From assembly GCF_026210795.1 (NCBI RefSeq), contig NC_089445.1, forward strand, positions 3,596,001-3,660,000: a DNA stretch of 64,000 nucleotides, in the 5' to 3' direction. This DNA is from Rhizophagus irregularis (taxonomy: Eukaryota > Glomeromycota > Glomeromycetes > Glomerales > Glomeraceae). A model generated the notes under the pieces. That model saw nothing but the letters and a program-made list of their open reading frames with translations. It did no database searches and had not been told where the DNA came from. How positions within the stretch are numbered: the first letter of the stretch is position 1; each line of letters starts with the position of its first letter. Below are positions 1 to 11,171 of this stretch, piece after piece. The translations under genes were made by a program, and so were the position numbers.

Positions 1-1109
1 GTATGCCATTCTTTGCGAAGGTTGTCTTTAAATGGTTTTTTATTTATTGAGACATCAAGAGGCTGGCAAATGCTGGTTAAACCACCAAGAAAAAAATTAC
101 TGCCAGATCGAACACACTCATAAAATTTTTTTTTTTACAGATCCTTCCAGATGACCTTTGAATAAATCATACACTAACATTTCTGGATTCCTTCGAGTGC
201 CATTTTTTGCCCTTATATCATTGAAGTAATCAATGTACTTTAACATTAAACTTGAGTCCATCCAACCGTTTTTTTGGAACCAAACTACAACACCAGGAGA
301 AACTTGTTCGTTGCGCGGCATTCGTTTTCCTTTGAAGATGTAGATTTGAGGTAGTTTAGTCCCATCTATGATATTGCAATTTAATAAATTTGATTTAAAG
401 TAGCAAATCGTTATACCAAAATGAAAGATGGTTTTAAAATAAAAGGAATATCTGCGGTACATGTCAAAACAACGGTGAACGGATTTTTTTCATTGCCCAT
501 TACGCGAATATGAACTGTTTTTTCACCCTTTGGATTTATGGTAAAGTTACCAGCCATATCAAACCAAACGGGCGTTTCGTCCATATTAAAAATATTTTCT
601 AATTCATAGAATTTTTTGATCCTAAGGTTAGTTACAAATTGATTGAATTTTTCCAACTGTTCTTGAGTTTTACTTGGGAGCTTTTAGGAGATTCTAGTGC
701 GTCGTCTCAACGCTAATTTGTATCTTTTCAAAAATCCTTTTTACCAACGATAAGAAGTCTTGAAATTTTCAGTAAGTTCTCCATAAAGTTCTAGAATTTC
801 CGCTTCTCTTAAAATTTCTAACATTTTACTTCGTAAAATTTATGATTATATGATACAGCTAGACCTTGCTTCCTTTGCTCAATTATCCAAACATACAGCC
901 TTTTTCGGCTTCGGGAAAAAACGCTTTTCGGCCAAACCAACTCGCTTACTTTTTCCATTAGTTTCAACATTCCAGGTAAAACTTGCTTTTATCCAACGTC
1001 CTACCATACTACGATGAATATCAAAGTGTTCTGCCGCTATATTATTCCCATATTCTTCCGCGTATTTAACAACCTCTATCTTGGAATATGAGGATCTTAC
1101 GTTTAACAA
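1..1109 (-). pseudogene. pogo/Tigger-like DDE transposase relic, cut by window edge
   Basis: Read on the minus strand, an N-terminal helix-turn-helix block (1109-879, with a VGRWIKASF-type recognition helix) is followed by a CENP-B/pogo-like middle part and then a DDE core. The core contains NMDETPVWFDMAG (about 590-550), VVLTCTAD (about 480) and the second acidic site in LVYDLFKGHL (about 170). The GGLTS..QPLDVSINK block that normally follows the second Asp lies at 1-117 and runs off the edge. Several in-frame stops and frame changes (about 480, 690 and 870) split the reading frame, so it cannot encode an active transposase. In the family this enzyme cuts and pastes elements with TA target duplications. 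The call comes from motif order; the element ends are not visible. Confidence 0.75.
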
Positions 1110-2125
1110 CTAACGATGAGAAACTTTTCTTAGCATTTTTTATTTGTTGCACTTGGCGTAGCAACTGGCGTAGTAAAACAGGTGTGTAAACTAGTTCGCG
1201 ACTTTTACGTAACGCACGTTAAAATGATTAGCAATCACGGGAGTCTTAAATAAATTGTATAAGTATATAGTAATAATAGTATCAGGTATGTTAAAAACTT
1301 TTTTTTTGAAATTATTTTTTTCTCCCAATATATTTATAGTGTATGGGATATCAGTTTATCACTATCACCTAGTTACTCACTTTAATGTTGACATTATTTT
1401 TTACTAAATATTGTTTTATACTACATTTCTTTAATACAATCGAAAGTATAACTTCCCCATGAATCCCCATATAGTTCTCTTGATATACGATTCCTCGAAT
1501 TATATAATATGTTGCAAGAGGTCTTGCTGTGGATTATTAATTAATCTTTAATGAAATGGGTATACTAAAAAAAAAAAATTTATGACATTTTATATATACC
1601 TTCATATTCGCTTATTCTTTTCCGTTTGGAAGATCTGCTCGCACAACGTAGAATTCGATACCTGTGTGAAATTCCTTTTTTTTATAGCTTATCCAAGATT
1701 CCAAGTATTAAATATTTATATTCTCTTTATTTTTTATTTTACTTAGAATTATTTAAATATTTTTATATTCCATGATCTTCCCGTGTAGCGGTGTAGGGAT
1801 TGGAATCGATTCTGCGATAGTCGAATTAATCGAAAATCGATTCTGAATCGATTAATCAAAAATCGCATTAAAAAATAGAATCTGACGCCTAAACAATTTT
1901 TTCATTCTTATGACCTTTTATGATCCTAGTCAATCGTTTCCATTGATATTAATATAAAAAATTTAAGTTCTTTCGCATATAAGTCGGACATCTTTCTAAT
2001 GAATATTATTCAACGAATTCTTCGTCATCCTCTAGATCGATAACTCAAGATTCAAGTTCATGTAAATTAAATTAAGTTGACCTAATAAAATAAATTGTAA
2101 TTAACGATCATTAACGTGTACTTTT
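1110..2125. other. AT-rich non-coding stretch
   Basis: No gene seen. Positions 1797-1868 contain repeated ATCGATT/AATCGAT words within a 'gattggaatcgatt' context. These resemble the ends of the hAT-type MITE at 7447-7671, so this may be a single degraded end of that family. Confidence 0.4.
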
Positions 2126-2335
2126 TTATTGAACGGTATAACTTTTGTTTACAAGGACAGTTATTTTGACGTTTAAGTAGAAATACTTTTTCGACGCACT
2201 CTCATGACCACAGGCTAATACGATAAATGCTTCGAATGAAGGAGTAAGGATGTCTTTATCACATTGCGGACATTTTTCAAGTTCAGTAAATTCAGCGTCC
2301 TTAACGTTATCGTCCCCTAATTTCTTTAGGATGCT
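2126..2335 (-). pseudogene. RING/zinc-finger-like relic
   Basis: A minus-strand frame without a visible ATG reads into an acidic stretch, then ELEKCPQCDKDIL (CxxC) and, after about 14 residues, VLACGHESASKKYF (CxH), and ends at a TAA at 2126-2128. The CxxC...CxH spacing resembles the first half of a RING-type finger. No further zinc ligands follow, and the upstream part is in another frame, so this looks like a remnant. The target and role are unknown. Confidence 0.35.
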
Positions 2336-2839
2336 GTACGCAAGTTACGAATGCTGGACAGAGACATCCCGTGTTGCCTGGGCTATGGACGAAAAAAAAT
2401 CGGTCATAAAGGTCGACCTCAGTTAATATAGCACCACATGAACAAACGATCAACTGGATCTTCTTTAGAAATTACGTACAGCATTTCGCCATTTCGCTAA
2501 TCCTCTTGCAAATCAATAAAGATGATTTCAGGATTGACATATACTTCTCCAAAACCCATATGCGAAATAATAATTGCCGGAAAAAATATCCATACCCGAA
2601 TATTGTTTTGTTAGTGTGATAGTAGCGTATCAGGAGTCATGACACGCAAAGAAAATCGAGTCTTAGAAAAAATTATGAGAAATATATGAGATTCGCACGT
2701 CGCACAGCCCCTATTCTTTATCGTACTGCGCATAGATCTGATCGATATGACGCAAATTGTGAGAATCATATGAATGACATAATCCTGCATCTTTTGTTTT
2801 GATGTCTGATGTCAATGAAACGCTCAAAATTTCCAAAAA

Positions 2840-3841
2840 ATGACATCTACAACCTTAACTTCTTCCTCAACTTTATCACAACGAACCTCAATGTCGAGTT
2901 TTGAATTGACTCAAGAGGTTCTTGAGGCGGCCAGGGATAGTTTACTTGAGCAAGAAACGCAAATTATTCTAGCTGAAAATATCTCTCTTGAGGGCTTTCT
3001 TAAAGTCTTTCTTGATTATATTGAAAACGAACAAGATCTTCCCGTAAAAATCCGTTTAGTCGATGGTAAAGTCACAGCTTATGAGGTAGCTTTAACACCT
3101 CATGCGGTGGTAGCAAGCTATATGTCTCATCTTGCCTGGAACAATCAATTAGCTGGTGGTTGTGAAGAGAATCTCATTGTGGACCGAATAGCTATTTCGT
3201 TGCTGATGCCACTATTCGACCATGGAATGTTCCTAATTCTCCACCTGTACGAGCTTGCAACTCATCGGGTTATGAATATCCAACCATGGTTGTGGAAGTC
3301 GGACTTATCCAATCAATCCGTAATTTACATGAATTAGCTCAAATTATTTTTCTCAACGAACAACAATTTTGATTTTTCTCGTTCTCAAAATATTTCCTGC
3401 TCGTCAGAATAATACGAGAACTTAGTCGCGAGATTTATTCAAACCACTGTAGGAGCTAATGTAACTGGTAAGGTTGGTTGCCGTAAGTAACGATTATTAT
3501 ATATCGAATTACAACCTTTAGCGGTTGTAATATTATAAACGTAAGCTGTAAATTGGCTGTAAATACTACACCATTGTGATTAGCTGAAAGATGGTAATTC
3601 TGATTTACAACCGTTATATTTACTTGAATTTTGGGCTTACAATTATTTACAGAGACCAACACTAGTAACTGGGAACGTAACCGGTTCACCACCCTGCATT
3701 GGACTGAACCTTCCGAATTATATTTTAAATATTCCTGCAAACGCCCTCTTCCACGGTGCTCCGGGTGGTGTTCCTAATGGGATGGCTGGTGGAATCAACA
3801 TAGATTTATGGCAAATACAAAATATAATTCTTCATCTTTAA
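2840..3841 (+). pseudogene. Uma2-like (PF05685-type) nuclease-fold protein, broken
   Basis: The reading frame opens at an ATG after a Ser/Thr-rich leader and runs for about 115 codons through AYEVALTPHAVVASYM and LAWNNQLAGG. A frame change near 3185 follows. The second frame then gives ADATIRPWNVPNSPPV, GYEYPTMVVEVG and SIRNLHELA. This is the core pattern of the Uma2/putative restriction endonuclease family, in which an Asp of the DxxIRP block and the ExG block are expected to be active-site elements. A 196-bp hAT-like MITE sits at 3469-3664. Beyond it the frame resumes with GLNLPNYILNIPA and INIDLWQIQ and ends at a TAA at 3839-3841. Uma2 proteins are mainly bacterial, so the ancestor was probably acquired and then amplified in the fungus; that is inference. 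The frameshift plus MITE make it non-functional. Confidence 0.65.
3461..3672. mobile_element. hAT-type MITE with 8-bp TSD GTAACTGG
   Basis: The element occupies 3469-3664 (196 bp). The identical 8-mers gtaactgg at 3461-3468 and 3665-3672 form the target duplication. Terminal inverted repeats start TAAGGTTGGTTGCCGTAA on the left and match TAGTGTTGGTCTCTGTAA read inward from the right. The 8-bp duplication fits hAT superfamily transposition. Removing the element plus one duplication rejoins the Uma2-like frame. It has no coding capacity. Confidence 0.8.
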
Positions 3842-5295
3842 TGTATACTTTTTACTTCTCTAATGCATATTTTTTACTTTATTTAATAATTTAGATTCAA
3901 ATATAATTAATTTTAAATAGATAGATTATTTTAAATAGATAGATGATAATGTATTATTCACCTAAATTTTTCTTAATTGCGGTTTCTGCTAATATATAAT
4001 TACATTGCTATTTGCTAAATTTTCGTTTATGTCATTTGATTTTAACACATGTAATATTACTATTAATTTTTTGCAAACAATTCCGTTTGAGATTTGTTGC
4101 CTAACATATTATAATAAATTAATAAAGGCAATTCGTTTTTTATCGCTGGTATGACCAAGTATTAAGAATTCGGCACGTAAAAAAATTCATTATCACGTCG
4201 AGTTGATTCTATTGTACACGTGATGATAGTTAAGAAAAGATCAAAATGCCTATATATAACCAGAAGAGTAATATGCTCGTTTTATTTTGGAGCATCTAAA
4301 GAGATGGGAAAATCGATTAACATCGTGATGACATGTTTCAAGAAGCTAGCCGAGCAATAAAACCAACATACCCTGTTATTACTTTGCGAACTATACTCGT
4401 TCGTTTGACATTGATGATGTAAATAATGGTAAGCTTGATTTTTTCGTATTTCGTTTTATTTTTGCTTTGCTTACGCAGATTCATAGGGGCATCACCTTTT
4501 TATATAATTTATGTGACGTTTACTGTATAATAATGTTATTGCCCATTTATTATCAAGTTCTGAATCGATGATCTCATCATTAAAAGAATATATTAGCATG
4601 CACGCTCGCTTCACTTCCCACAATCCCATAACCAACTTCATGATATATCTGAATTTGGTAAATTAATTGTGCATGCTTTATTGACCGTACGAGAAAAAAT
4701 ACATAAAAAAATATAATTGTATGCGAAAATCACAGTTTCCCAATATTGTACTGCGCATTTCAGGTGATCAGTCTCACATGACGAAATTTCCCATCTCGCT
4801 TTATGCTTTCACATTTACTATTGGGATTCCACCCTGAAGATCATTCCAGCATTTGAGAAGATAAAGTTCGTTCTCTGCAATATTCACCAGAACCCCATTC
4901 GCCCCGCCCGATATTTTACTACGTTCATGATCGGTGATAAGCAAACATTATTCAGAAAAAGAAACGAAGTAATATGTTTTCGTGATCTTCAGGTAAGATA
5001 GAAATCGGACGTCTGGGTTTGATAGAATTTTAGATAATTGAATTATAAACATTATTAAGTTATTAATTATAAAAGATTAATGTTTTGAGATTCCATTTTA
5101 TTGACAAACTCCTGAATTTTTTTGATTCTTCTAGGAATAATAATTTCTGGTTTTTCATCATACCATACTTCAAGAAAAAGATTCCATTATCTTGACATAT
5201 GCATCTTTTTTGCCGATCACGATTAACAATATCTTCGAGTTTTTTAATATCCTTATACCAGCTAGTGCTATGAAGCCGATGCTGAGCCCAGCCCC
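3842..5295. other. AT-rich intergenic region
   Basis: No supported gene. There are A/T homopolymers and many stops in all frames. Short coding-like patches exist around 4560-4900 but cannot be assigned to a family. Confidence 0.4.
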
Positions 5296-5797
5296 TTACA
5301 CCTCCAATGCGATTCGATATTTTTGAAAGAAGGTATCAAGCTCTGATCCATTCAAGAAGGGGGAACGATATTCGATCATAGGTTTCTCATTAAGAATTTC
5401 CTTAGCTATCTGGATGCATCTAGTCTGGAATTTGCGATTTTTCTTAGATTCTGATTCTTTTTTAAGTTCATCAATATCACGCCTTAATTTTGCTACTTCA
5501 TCTTTAAGCTCATAAATCTCAATATCACAATTAATATTTTCAGCATCAGTACCTCTCCTACCCTTCTCTAACTCCTCGATTCTACTCCCATGTTCCTCGT
5601 TGCACTTCCTGAGATTCACTACCTCGCGTTTAAGATCAAAATTCTCGGCCTCAAGCTCAGTGTTATGCTGTCTCTGCTGTCTCAATACCTCAAGCTCAGC
5701 AATCTTTGCCTCAAGCTCAGTATTGCGCTGTCTCAGCTCCTCAAGTTCGGACCTCGCGGTTGGGTTTGCTATTTCGCTTTCACAAGGACATGGTTAA
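5296..5797 (-). CDS. coiled-coil protein, 3' part
   Basis: The minus-strand frame is open from 5797 to a stop at 5296 but has no ATG at its upstream end, so it is probably a downstream exon or a truncated gene. The first half is a dense heptad coiled coil with repeated short units of the type LRQ.NTELEAK/ELE, which also show as a 27-45-bp DNA repeat at about 5640-5750. The second half is a short conserved-looking tail with IAKEILNEKPMIEYRSPF. Such repeat-built coiled-coil proteins are common in Glomeromycotina; the function is unknown. Frames on the opposite strand here are mirror images of the repeat. Confidence 0.45.
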
Positions 5798-5900
5798 TAT
5801 TGTATGTCACATGTACGAAATAATGTTCAATGTTTATGCGTTTAGAGTGACTGACCGGTCCAGGGGATTCGAGACTCCAGGTTCGACGTACTAATCGACT

Positions 5901-6131
5901 TCATCGGGATTCAGTCTCACCTTCTTCGGAGTCAGTTTCATCGTCTTCTTCGGAATCAGTCACAACCACTCGTTTCATTTCTGCTGCGTGCCTGGGCTTG
6001 TGCATGAAAACAAAAATCTCTCTCTTCAACTCGTCAATCACTTTCCCAAGCATTTCAACGCTTACTCCCAGTATATCGGCCTCAAGCTCTGATGGACCTT
6101 TTCTTGCTTCACAAACAGACCGAAAGGACAT
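5901..6131 (-). CDS. small hypothetical protein with acidic tail
   Basis: The ATG at 6131 gives about 76 residues: a short helical region beginning MSFRSVCEARKGPSELEAD, a basic patch (HKPRHAAEMKR) and a strongly acidic Ser/Glu/Asp tail (TDSEEDDETDSEEGE). A longer in-frame start at 6197 exists, but its extra residues look non-conserved. It could be an upstream exon of the coiled-coil gene at 5296-5797, since the two are on the same strand about 100 bp apart. No family was recognised. Confidence 0.35.
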   Translation of the reverse strand: MSFRSVCEARKGPSELEADILGVSVEMLGKVIDELKREIFVFMHKPRHAAEMKRVVVTDSEEDDETDSEEGETESR

Positions 6132-6197
6132 AGTTGTTAGTGCGGAAAAAATTTTCAAGGTTATATGCGTTTGGAGCTTGCGTACGCAAGAGAACAT

Positions 6198-6836
6198 CTA
6201 TTTAATAAAATGCATCGTGCCGGAATTCGGCTTACAGTACATAAAAATGCGAATATATTGCGTTACAATTGTACTATGTAAATAAATACGCCATTTTGTA
6301 CACCAACAAAACAATCAATATTGACACTACAGGAGAAAAAAAATACTTGAAAGTAAAAAAAACAAACCTGAAAGTAGGAGAAATTTACTACAGTAAGCAA
6401 AATATTATGCGTAAAAAATTAAAAGAAAAAAAAAAATTTTTTGTTTTATTACAATTCAATGACGAGTTCATATAATAATGTGTTTTGTGAAGTTTTTTTG
6501 AAATTGATAAAAAACAAAAAATTGTTTGAATACTTTATTTAATAATTTTTTTCTTTTTGAAAGTTTTCTTTTTTATGTGATATATATTTTTATATATATT
6601 AAAAAAAAAACTCACTTTGAAGAAAAAAACAATCTTTCACTTTCTTTATATCATACCATTTATCCTTTATTTTCACATATTTCTCTTTCTGATTCTTATT
6701 TTGATACACTTAAAAAGTGGGTTTGATTTAAAAAAATCAATTCGATTCGCTAAAACAATATTTTTTATTTACAAACACTTTTAAAAAACCTTGTACAAAA
6801 ATCTAATTCTTAAAAAAAAATAATAATAAAATTAAA
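6198..6836. other. AT-rich leader-like block shared by three loci
   Basis: This block of poly-A/poly-T runs and TATATATTTTTATATATAT words resembles the sequence before the small ORFs at 12080 and 43887. A shorter match to 6455-6487 (attacaattcaa...gagttcat...ataatgtgttttgtg) occurs at 41507-41545. It looks like the upstream part of a dispersed repeat that carries a small gene. Confidence 0.4.
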
Positions 6837-7016
6837 ATGAACTCACTATCAATCACTTATACTGCCGCTCCATATAAGGATGTTTGTGTCAATAACCGAA
6901 CAAACCTGTGGCCGAACGGAATAGTTCCATGTGGCAGTGAATTCGACAATAATGTGTCCTTGGAACTTGAACTCATTGTGTTATACGCATGCAATGAATA
7001 TGATCTCCGACGTTAA
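6837..7016 (+). CDS. small hypothetical ORF (59 aa)
   Basis: An ATG after an A-rich leader (attaaaATG) opens 59 codons ending at a TAA at 7014-7016. The product has two Cys in the first half, an acidic Leu-rich second half and no signal peptide. Codon use is less AT-biased than the flanks. The same type of AT-rich leader precedes the small ORF at 43887. No family was recognised; it could be an exon or a chance ORF. Confidence 0.3.
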   Translation: MNSLSITYTAAPYKDVCVNNRTNLWPNGIVPCGSEFDNNVSLELELIVLYACNEYDLRR

Positions 7017-7155
7017 TTCAGTAAAAATCGTGAAAAGAACGTATCAATCAGATTACGTAAGAACCGTTGACGAGTGTGAATATTTATTGGTAGGATAGGA
7101 GTTCAGGTAATTACTATATTCGTCTATAATTCAAACTTGCTATCTCTCTCTCATT

Positions 7156-7909
7156 TCATTTCACAATTATAAAGAAGTTGAGAGAGTCTATCACAACAGA
7201 AGTCTCTGGGGTAGTATAAACGCACGCAGTTGTTATCCAAATTTTGTCATCTTCACATCTTGGCCGGATTTCGTATTGGAATTCATCAGAGCTTCCACAT
7301 ATTGGTTGTTCAACTAGAATATGGACATGTTCAGAGGGTGGCGGAAAGTCTCTTGGAAATATTTTTGCGATTTCTTCTACAGGCTCTTTTTTTTGATAAT
7401 AATATTTTATAGTATATGGATTTGGGTCGTTGCTTAATGCCAGAAGTAGGGATTGGAATCGATTAATCGAAAATCGACAAAACATAGTAAAATCGATTCT
7501 CGAGAATCGATTCTCAGCAATTTTTTACATATAAGTTAACCTGACTCAAAGTAATTTTTCATGCCGGCCAAGTGCTGATTATTTTTGCTGAAATTAGAAA
7601 CTTATTCAAAGTCAGGATGGTCGTCTATAAGAAAAATCTTGAAAAGATTCGATTTTCGATTCCAATCCCTAGCCAGAAGTTCCTCACAAGAAATTTTAAC
7701 TAAACTAAGATTCCGTCTGCCGAAACATTTGTAAACGCAGTAGGATTTTTTTCATAAATAGTTTCTTTAAGGTGTTCGATGGATAAAAATTCGGAAATTT
7801 CTATTAATATAGTCAATCTGTTCGGAATTCTACGCCTCGGTATATTTTCTTGGGGAACAACCAAACACTGCAGGGTTACTATGTAATCTTTTAAATCGTT
7901 GGAGGCCAT
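7156..7909 (-). pseudogene. Crinkler (CRN)-type protein N-terminal domain, disrupted
   Basis: From the ATG at 7909 the frame reads MASNDLKDYIVTLQCLVV, then ISEFLSIEHLKETIYEKN..AFTNV, matching the start of the ubiquitin-like Crinkler header domain (VTLNCLV..., LK..IK.....F..VDA). A one-base frame change near 7727 follows. The next frame gives LVKISCEELL, is split by a 225-bp MITE, and resumes with LSNDPNPY, PVEEIAKIFPRDFPPPSEHVHILVEQP, the usual end of that header. The frame stops at 7156 without a recognisable C-terminal effector domain. Crinklers are modular proteins of oomycetes and some fungi, including Glomeromycotina. This copy is dead. Confidence 0.7.
7439..7679. mobile_element. hAT-type MITE with 8-bp TSD GCCAGAAG
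   Basis: The element occupies 7447-7671 (225 bp). It begins TAGGGATTGGAATCG and ends CGATTCCAATCCCTA, a near-perfect inverted repeat. The 8-mer gccagaag is duplicated at 7439-7446 and 7672-7679. The YAGGG start and 8-bp duplication are typical of hAT elements. It interrupts the Crinkler-like gene. Confidence 0.88.
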
Positions 7910-8215
7910 TATATTAGTGTGGGTATTTTCAGTCGGAGACTGGGCTACGCCCAAAATATAGATTGCTCTCCAAAGTGTACACTATATTCTATAAAGGATA
8001 GCTTTCTTTCTAAAATACAAAAAAAGATATACAGTTGTCTCACTCACTAGCTATGAGTTAACGTAAAGTAGAAACTACTCCAGATACAGGCATACAGCTC
8101 ACATCTATCATTGTTTAGTAAAGGTCACCATTTCAACTTTCAACTATCGAAATTAAATTATTAGATTTCGAAGGAAACGAACTACTCTAAACTTATAAAC
8201 TTAGACTCGGGTAAC

Positions 8216-8374
8216 TACCGTATTTTATCGAAATTAAGCACCCCATTTTGCAAGAGTTTTGGACGAAAATTTTGGGTGGTGCTTATTTTTGATATTATTT
8301 TTATTAGAAATATATATAACTTTTGCATGGGGGTGCTTATTTTCGAGGGTGCTTAATTTCAATAAAATACGGTA
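8216..8374. mobile_element. Tc1/mariner-type MITE (TA duplication)
   Basis: The element occupies 8218-8372. It starts CCGTATTTTATCGAAATTAA and ends with the inverted copy (AATTTCAATAAAATACGG), flanked by TA on both sides. A second inner inverted word, GGGTGCTTA / TAAGCACCC, extends the TIR to about 30 bp. It has no coding capacity. Confidence 0.75.
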
Positions 8375-9866
8375 CTGTAAAAGAATTCACAGTGGTTACT
8401 ATAAAATTTAGAGAAAGTTCGACAAAAAAAAAAGAAAAAATTCGTACAACATCGTACGATTTGAAAATCGAAATCGGCGACAAAAAGCAATTACACCGAA
8501 TGATGCCGTTTAAAGGAAAGGATCAAAGAATTTTTGTTTTTATGCAGATATTTAAAAATTATCATGTTATATCTTCATAGATATGATTTAAAAGTATAAA
8601 AGAGTTAGTTCATTGATGATTTAAAAATATAAAAAAAGTTAGATCTTAATTTATGCATAAGGATAATAAGGATAAATATGGTAATGTTGATAATGTGATG
8701 CAGGATTAGCATATACTATGTACTTTTAGTCGCATATGTTGCATATCGTGCAATAAACTTTTCAATTTTTTTTTATTAGTCAGTATTTCATATAATAATT
8801 TTTACGGTAATATTAAATATTTAAATTAACTTAATAATAATTTTTTTTTTAGATAATTACATATTTAAAAAAAATATATGAACAAATTTTAGTTAAAAAA
8901 ATTTTATTATATCAAATATAAATTTATTGGATTATAATTTATGCATGCAAATTAACATGTATCATTTCTAATTTAATCATTGTCAACGATTCTTTTGGTA
9001 ATAATATAAAGAAAGGCTAAAATTATGGCAGGCATAATAACATTGTAACGTAGGTACGACAGTTACAATGATTCTTTTGGTAGAAAGGCTATCTTGCAGA
9101 TCTTTTGCTGTAGCTGCAGCAGGTGATTATTACGCAAGCAAGATCAAAATTTTCCTTGTAATACTCGCTCGTCTTTTTTTATTTCTTTTTTGGTTGGATC
9201 TGCCTGCACGAATTTGGAATTTATTGATAATCTAAATTTAAATCTATAAGATTCGGAATTCCGTTTGGGTTCTATTCAGATGTCGAATACCATTTTGTTA
9301 TACGAATAATTTCTTATTCTGTAGTTGTAAAAGGGTTTTCATTTTTCTCATTTTCTAAATGGTTTTTAACGCATTCTTTTTTATTAGTAAATTAATATAA
9401 AGCCGGTCACCATTATTTGTACATGACATAATTATAACAAAGAAAATGCAAAATAATTAGTAATATCATTTGAAAGTTAGATACTGACTTTTTGGGCAGT
9501 ATAATGGTAATGTATTTTATATGTACAAAATGTACAATTGCTCAATCAAATCAATTACATGTATAAAACCCAGCAACTGCCTTATAAGTAGTATAAGTAC
9601 GACGGATGTATTTGCTCCTTTGAGGCCTTGGGGCAACTACATGAGAAAATGTTAATCATACAATACACCGTACAATACATGTTTTTGTAACACCCAATAG
9701 AACGACTCTTACATGAAGAAGGTAAACAAATAAACGACTGTTTTCTATAAAAGAGGTCTAATTCTCCCTAATCCTTGTGTAGTTTTTAACATTTTAAACT
9801 CCTTAAAATAATATATAAATACAAACAAATAATTATTTAAACATAAACCAATTAAATTAAATAAAT
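8375..9866. other. Intergenic region upstream of the GTPase gene
   Basis: No gene found. The sequence is mostly AT-rich with poly-A/T tracts. The last 100 bases before the ATG at 9867 are A-rich and probably contain the promoter and 5' UTR; no definite TATA box or start site can be assigned. Confidence 0.4.
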
Positions 9867-11171
9867 ATGACAGAACTCACAGAAGTAAGAAACATTCTAT
9901 TAATAGGTCGCACAGGTGGAGGAAAGTCAACATTAGGAAATGTGTTAATAAATAATAACGATTTTGAAGAAGTATTTAAAGAAAGTGACGGATCGGTTAG
10001 TGCCACTAAAAATATTGATGAGAAATTAGTAGAAATTGATGTAAGTAGAGATGGCGGCGAAAAAGTAGAATATCGAATTATTGATACTATCGGGATTGGT
10101 GATACTAAATTAACTGCCCAAGGAGTATTGACTAGGTTAGCGGAAATAGCAAACAGAGTTAAAAGTGAAGGTTTAAACCATATTCTTTTCGTTACAAAGG
10201 GAAGATTTACCAAAGAAGAAGTTGAAGCCTATGATTTGTTAAGTTCAATTATTTTTGATAGTGAAGTTCTTAGATATACTACGATTGTAAGAACAAATTT
10301 CAATGGGTTCGAAGACAGGGAAAAGTGCGATAATGATCGAGCAGCTTTAAGAATGGAAAACGGAGGGTTTCTTGATGCAGTCGATATTGTTTATGTAAAT
10401 AATCCTTCTATAGAAGTTTTTGGCGACATGGCGAAAAAAATACGAGAAAGTTCACGTAAACGATTGTTAACTTATTTAGCAGGTTGTCAAGGAAATTATC
10501 GACCAAGTAATATTGATGAATTGGAACAGAGGATTCAAGATTACAAAACTAACGAGGAAAAACTTGAAGATAAGATGAAAGAACTGGAAGCCGACAGGAA
10601 ACGCCAAGAGGAAGAATTTCGCAATAAATTGACTGACATGAAAGAAGAGTATACCAAAGTCTTACGGGAAAATAAGAGACAGTTTGAAAATTTTCATAAA
10701 ACTGTCGATAAAATTAGTGAAGCAATGTCGAAACCTTCTCTAAATCAATCTGAAACAACAAGTTCAGAATTGACAATGTCACAAAGAGAGCAGATACAAA
10801 AAGCGTTTGAAGATACTGGCCTCTCCTTGGTGTTTAAGACTGGCGTAGTTGATGTGATTGAAAAAGAATTTTTTTCCACTACCCTAGATAAAAAATATGC
10901 GACGTTTATGTATCATTCTAAGGCAACGGTTGGTCTTGGCTATGCTTTTGCTTTGATTGAATATAAATTGAGTCCCGGAAAAGTGGAAATAGTTACTAAC
11001 ACTAGATATCCTGATACCAATCCAGTTAACGTTTACATGTTTAAGAGCAAAGCTTATAAAGAAATGGCGAAGGTTATAGATGATGTTAAACGAAGAGATG
11101 CTGAAGTTACAAGAAGAGTCCAAGAAAGTGTTATTAAACAAATTCAAGTTTCTTCTAAAGGTCAGGATTAG
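9867..11171 (+). CDS. AIG1/GIMA-type GTPase with coiled coil
   Basis: The gene is intronless and encodes 434 aa. The AIG1-type G domain is at residues 8-200: the G1 P-loop GRTGGGKS is at residues 14-21, G3 DTIG at 73-76, and a G4-like VRTNF segment near residue 145 departs from the usual TKxD. Residues about 205-290 form a charged coiled coil (ELEQRI, EEKLEDKMKELEADRKRQEEEF). A C-terminal domain of about 120 residues is rich in beta-like segments (FMYHSKATVGLGYAFALIEYKL) and not assigned. AIG1 GTPases bind GTP and usually oligomerise at membranes or in immune and stress responses; the fungal role is unknown. The ATG is chosen because G1 follows after only 13 residues and upstream frames are closed. 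A short (TTAGGG)2 lies just after the stop, at 11182-11193. Confidence 0.85.
   Translation: MTELTEVRNILLIGRTGGGKSTLGNVLINNNDFEEVFKESDGSVSATKNIDEKLVEIDVSRDGGEKVEYRIIDTIGIGDTKLTAQGVLTRLAEIANRVKSEGLNHILFVTKGRFTKEEVEAYDLLSSIIFDSEVLRYTTIVRTNFNGFEDREKCDNDRAALRMENGGFLDAVDIVYVNNPSIEVFGDMAKKIRESSRKRLLTYLAGCQGNYRPSNIDELEQRIQDYKTNEEKLEDKMKELEADRKRQEEEFRNKLTDMKEEYTKVLRENKRQFENFHKTVDKISEAMSKPSLNQSETTSSELTMSQREQIQKAFEDTGLSLVFKTGVVDVIEKEFFSTTLDKKYATFMYHSKATVGLGYAFALIEYKLSPGKVEIVTNTRYPDTNPVNVYMFKSKAYKEMAKVIDDVKRRDAEVTRRVQESVIKQIQVSSKGQD

Noticed and set aside
3456-3740. 94-codon minus-strand frame
   Set aside because: It lies over the hAT-like MITE and the Uma2-like relic on the opposite strand; composition reflects the MITE.
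5590-5894. Three overlapping plus-strand frames
   Set aside because: Mirror images of the repetitive coiled-coil gene on the minus strand.
9857-10213. 118-codon frame antisense to the GTPase
   Set aside because: Shadow of the clearly coding plus-strand AIG1 domain.
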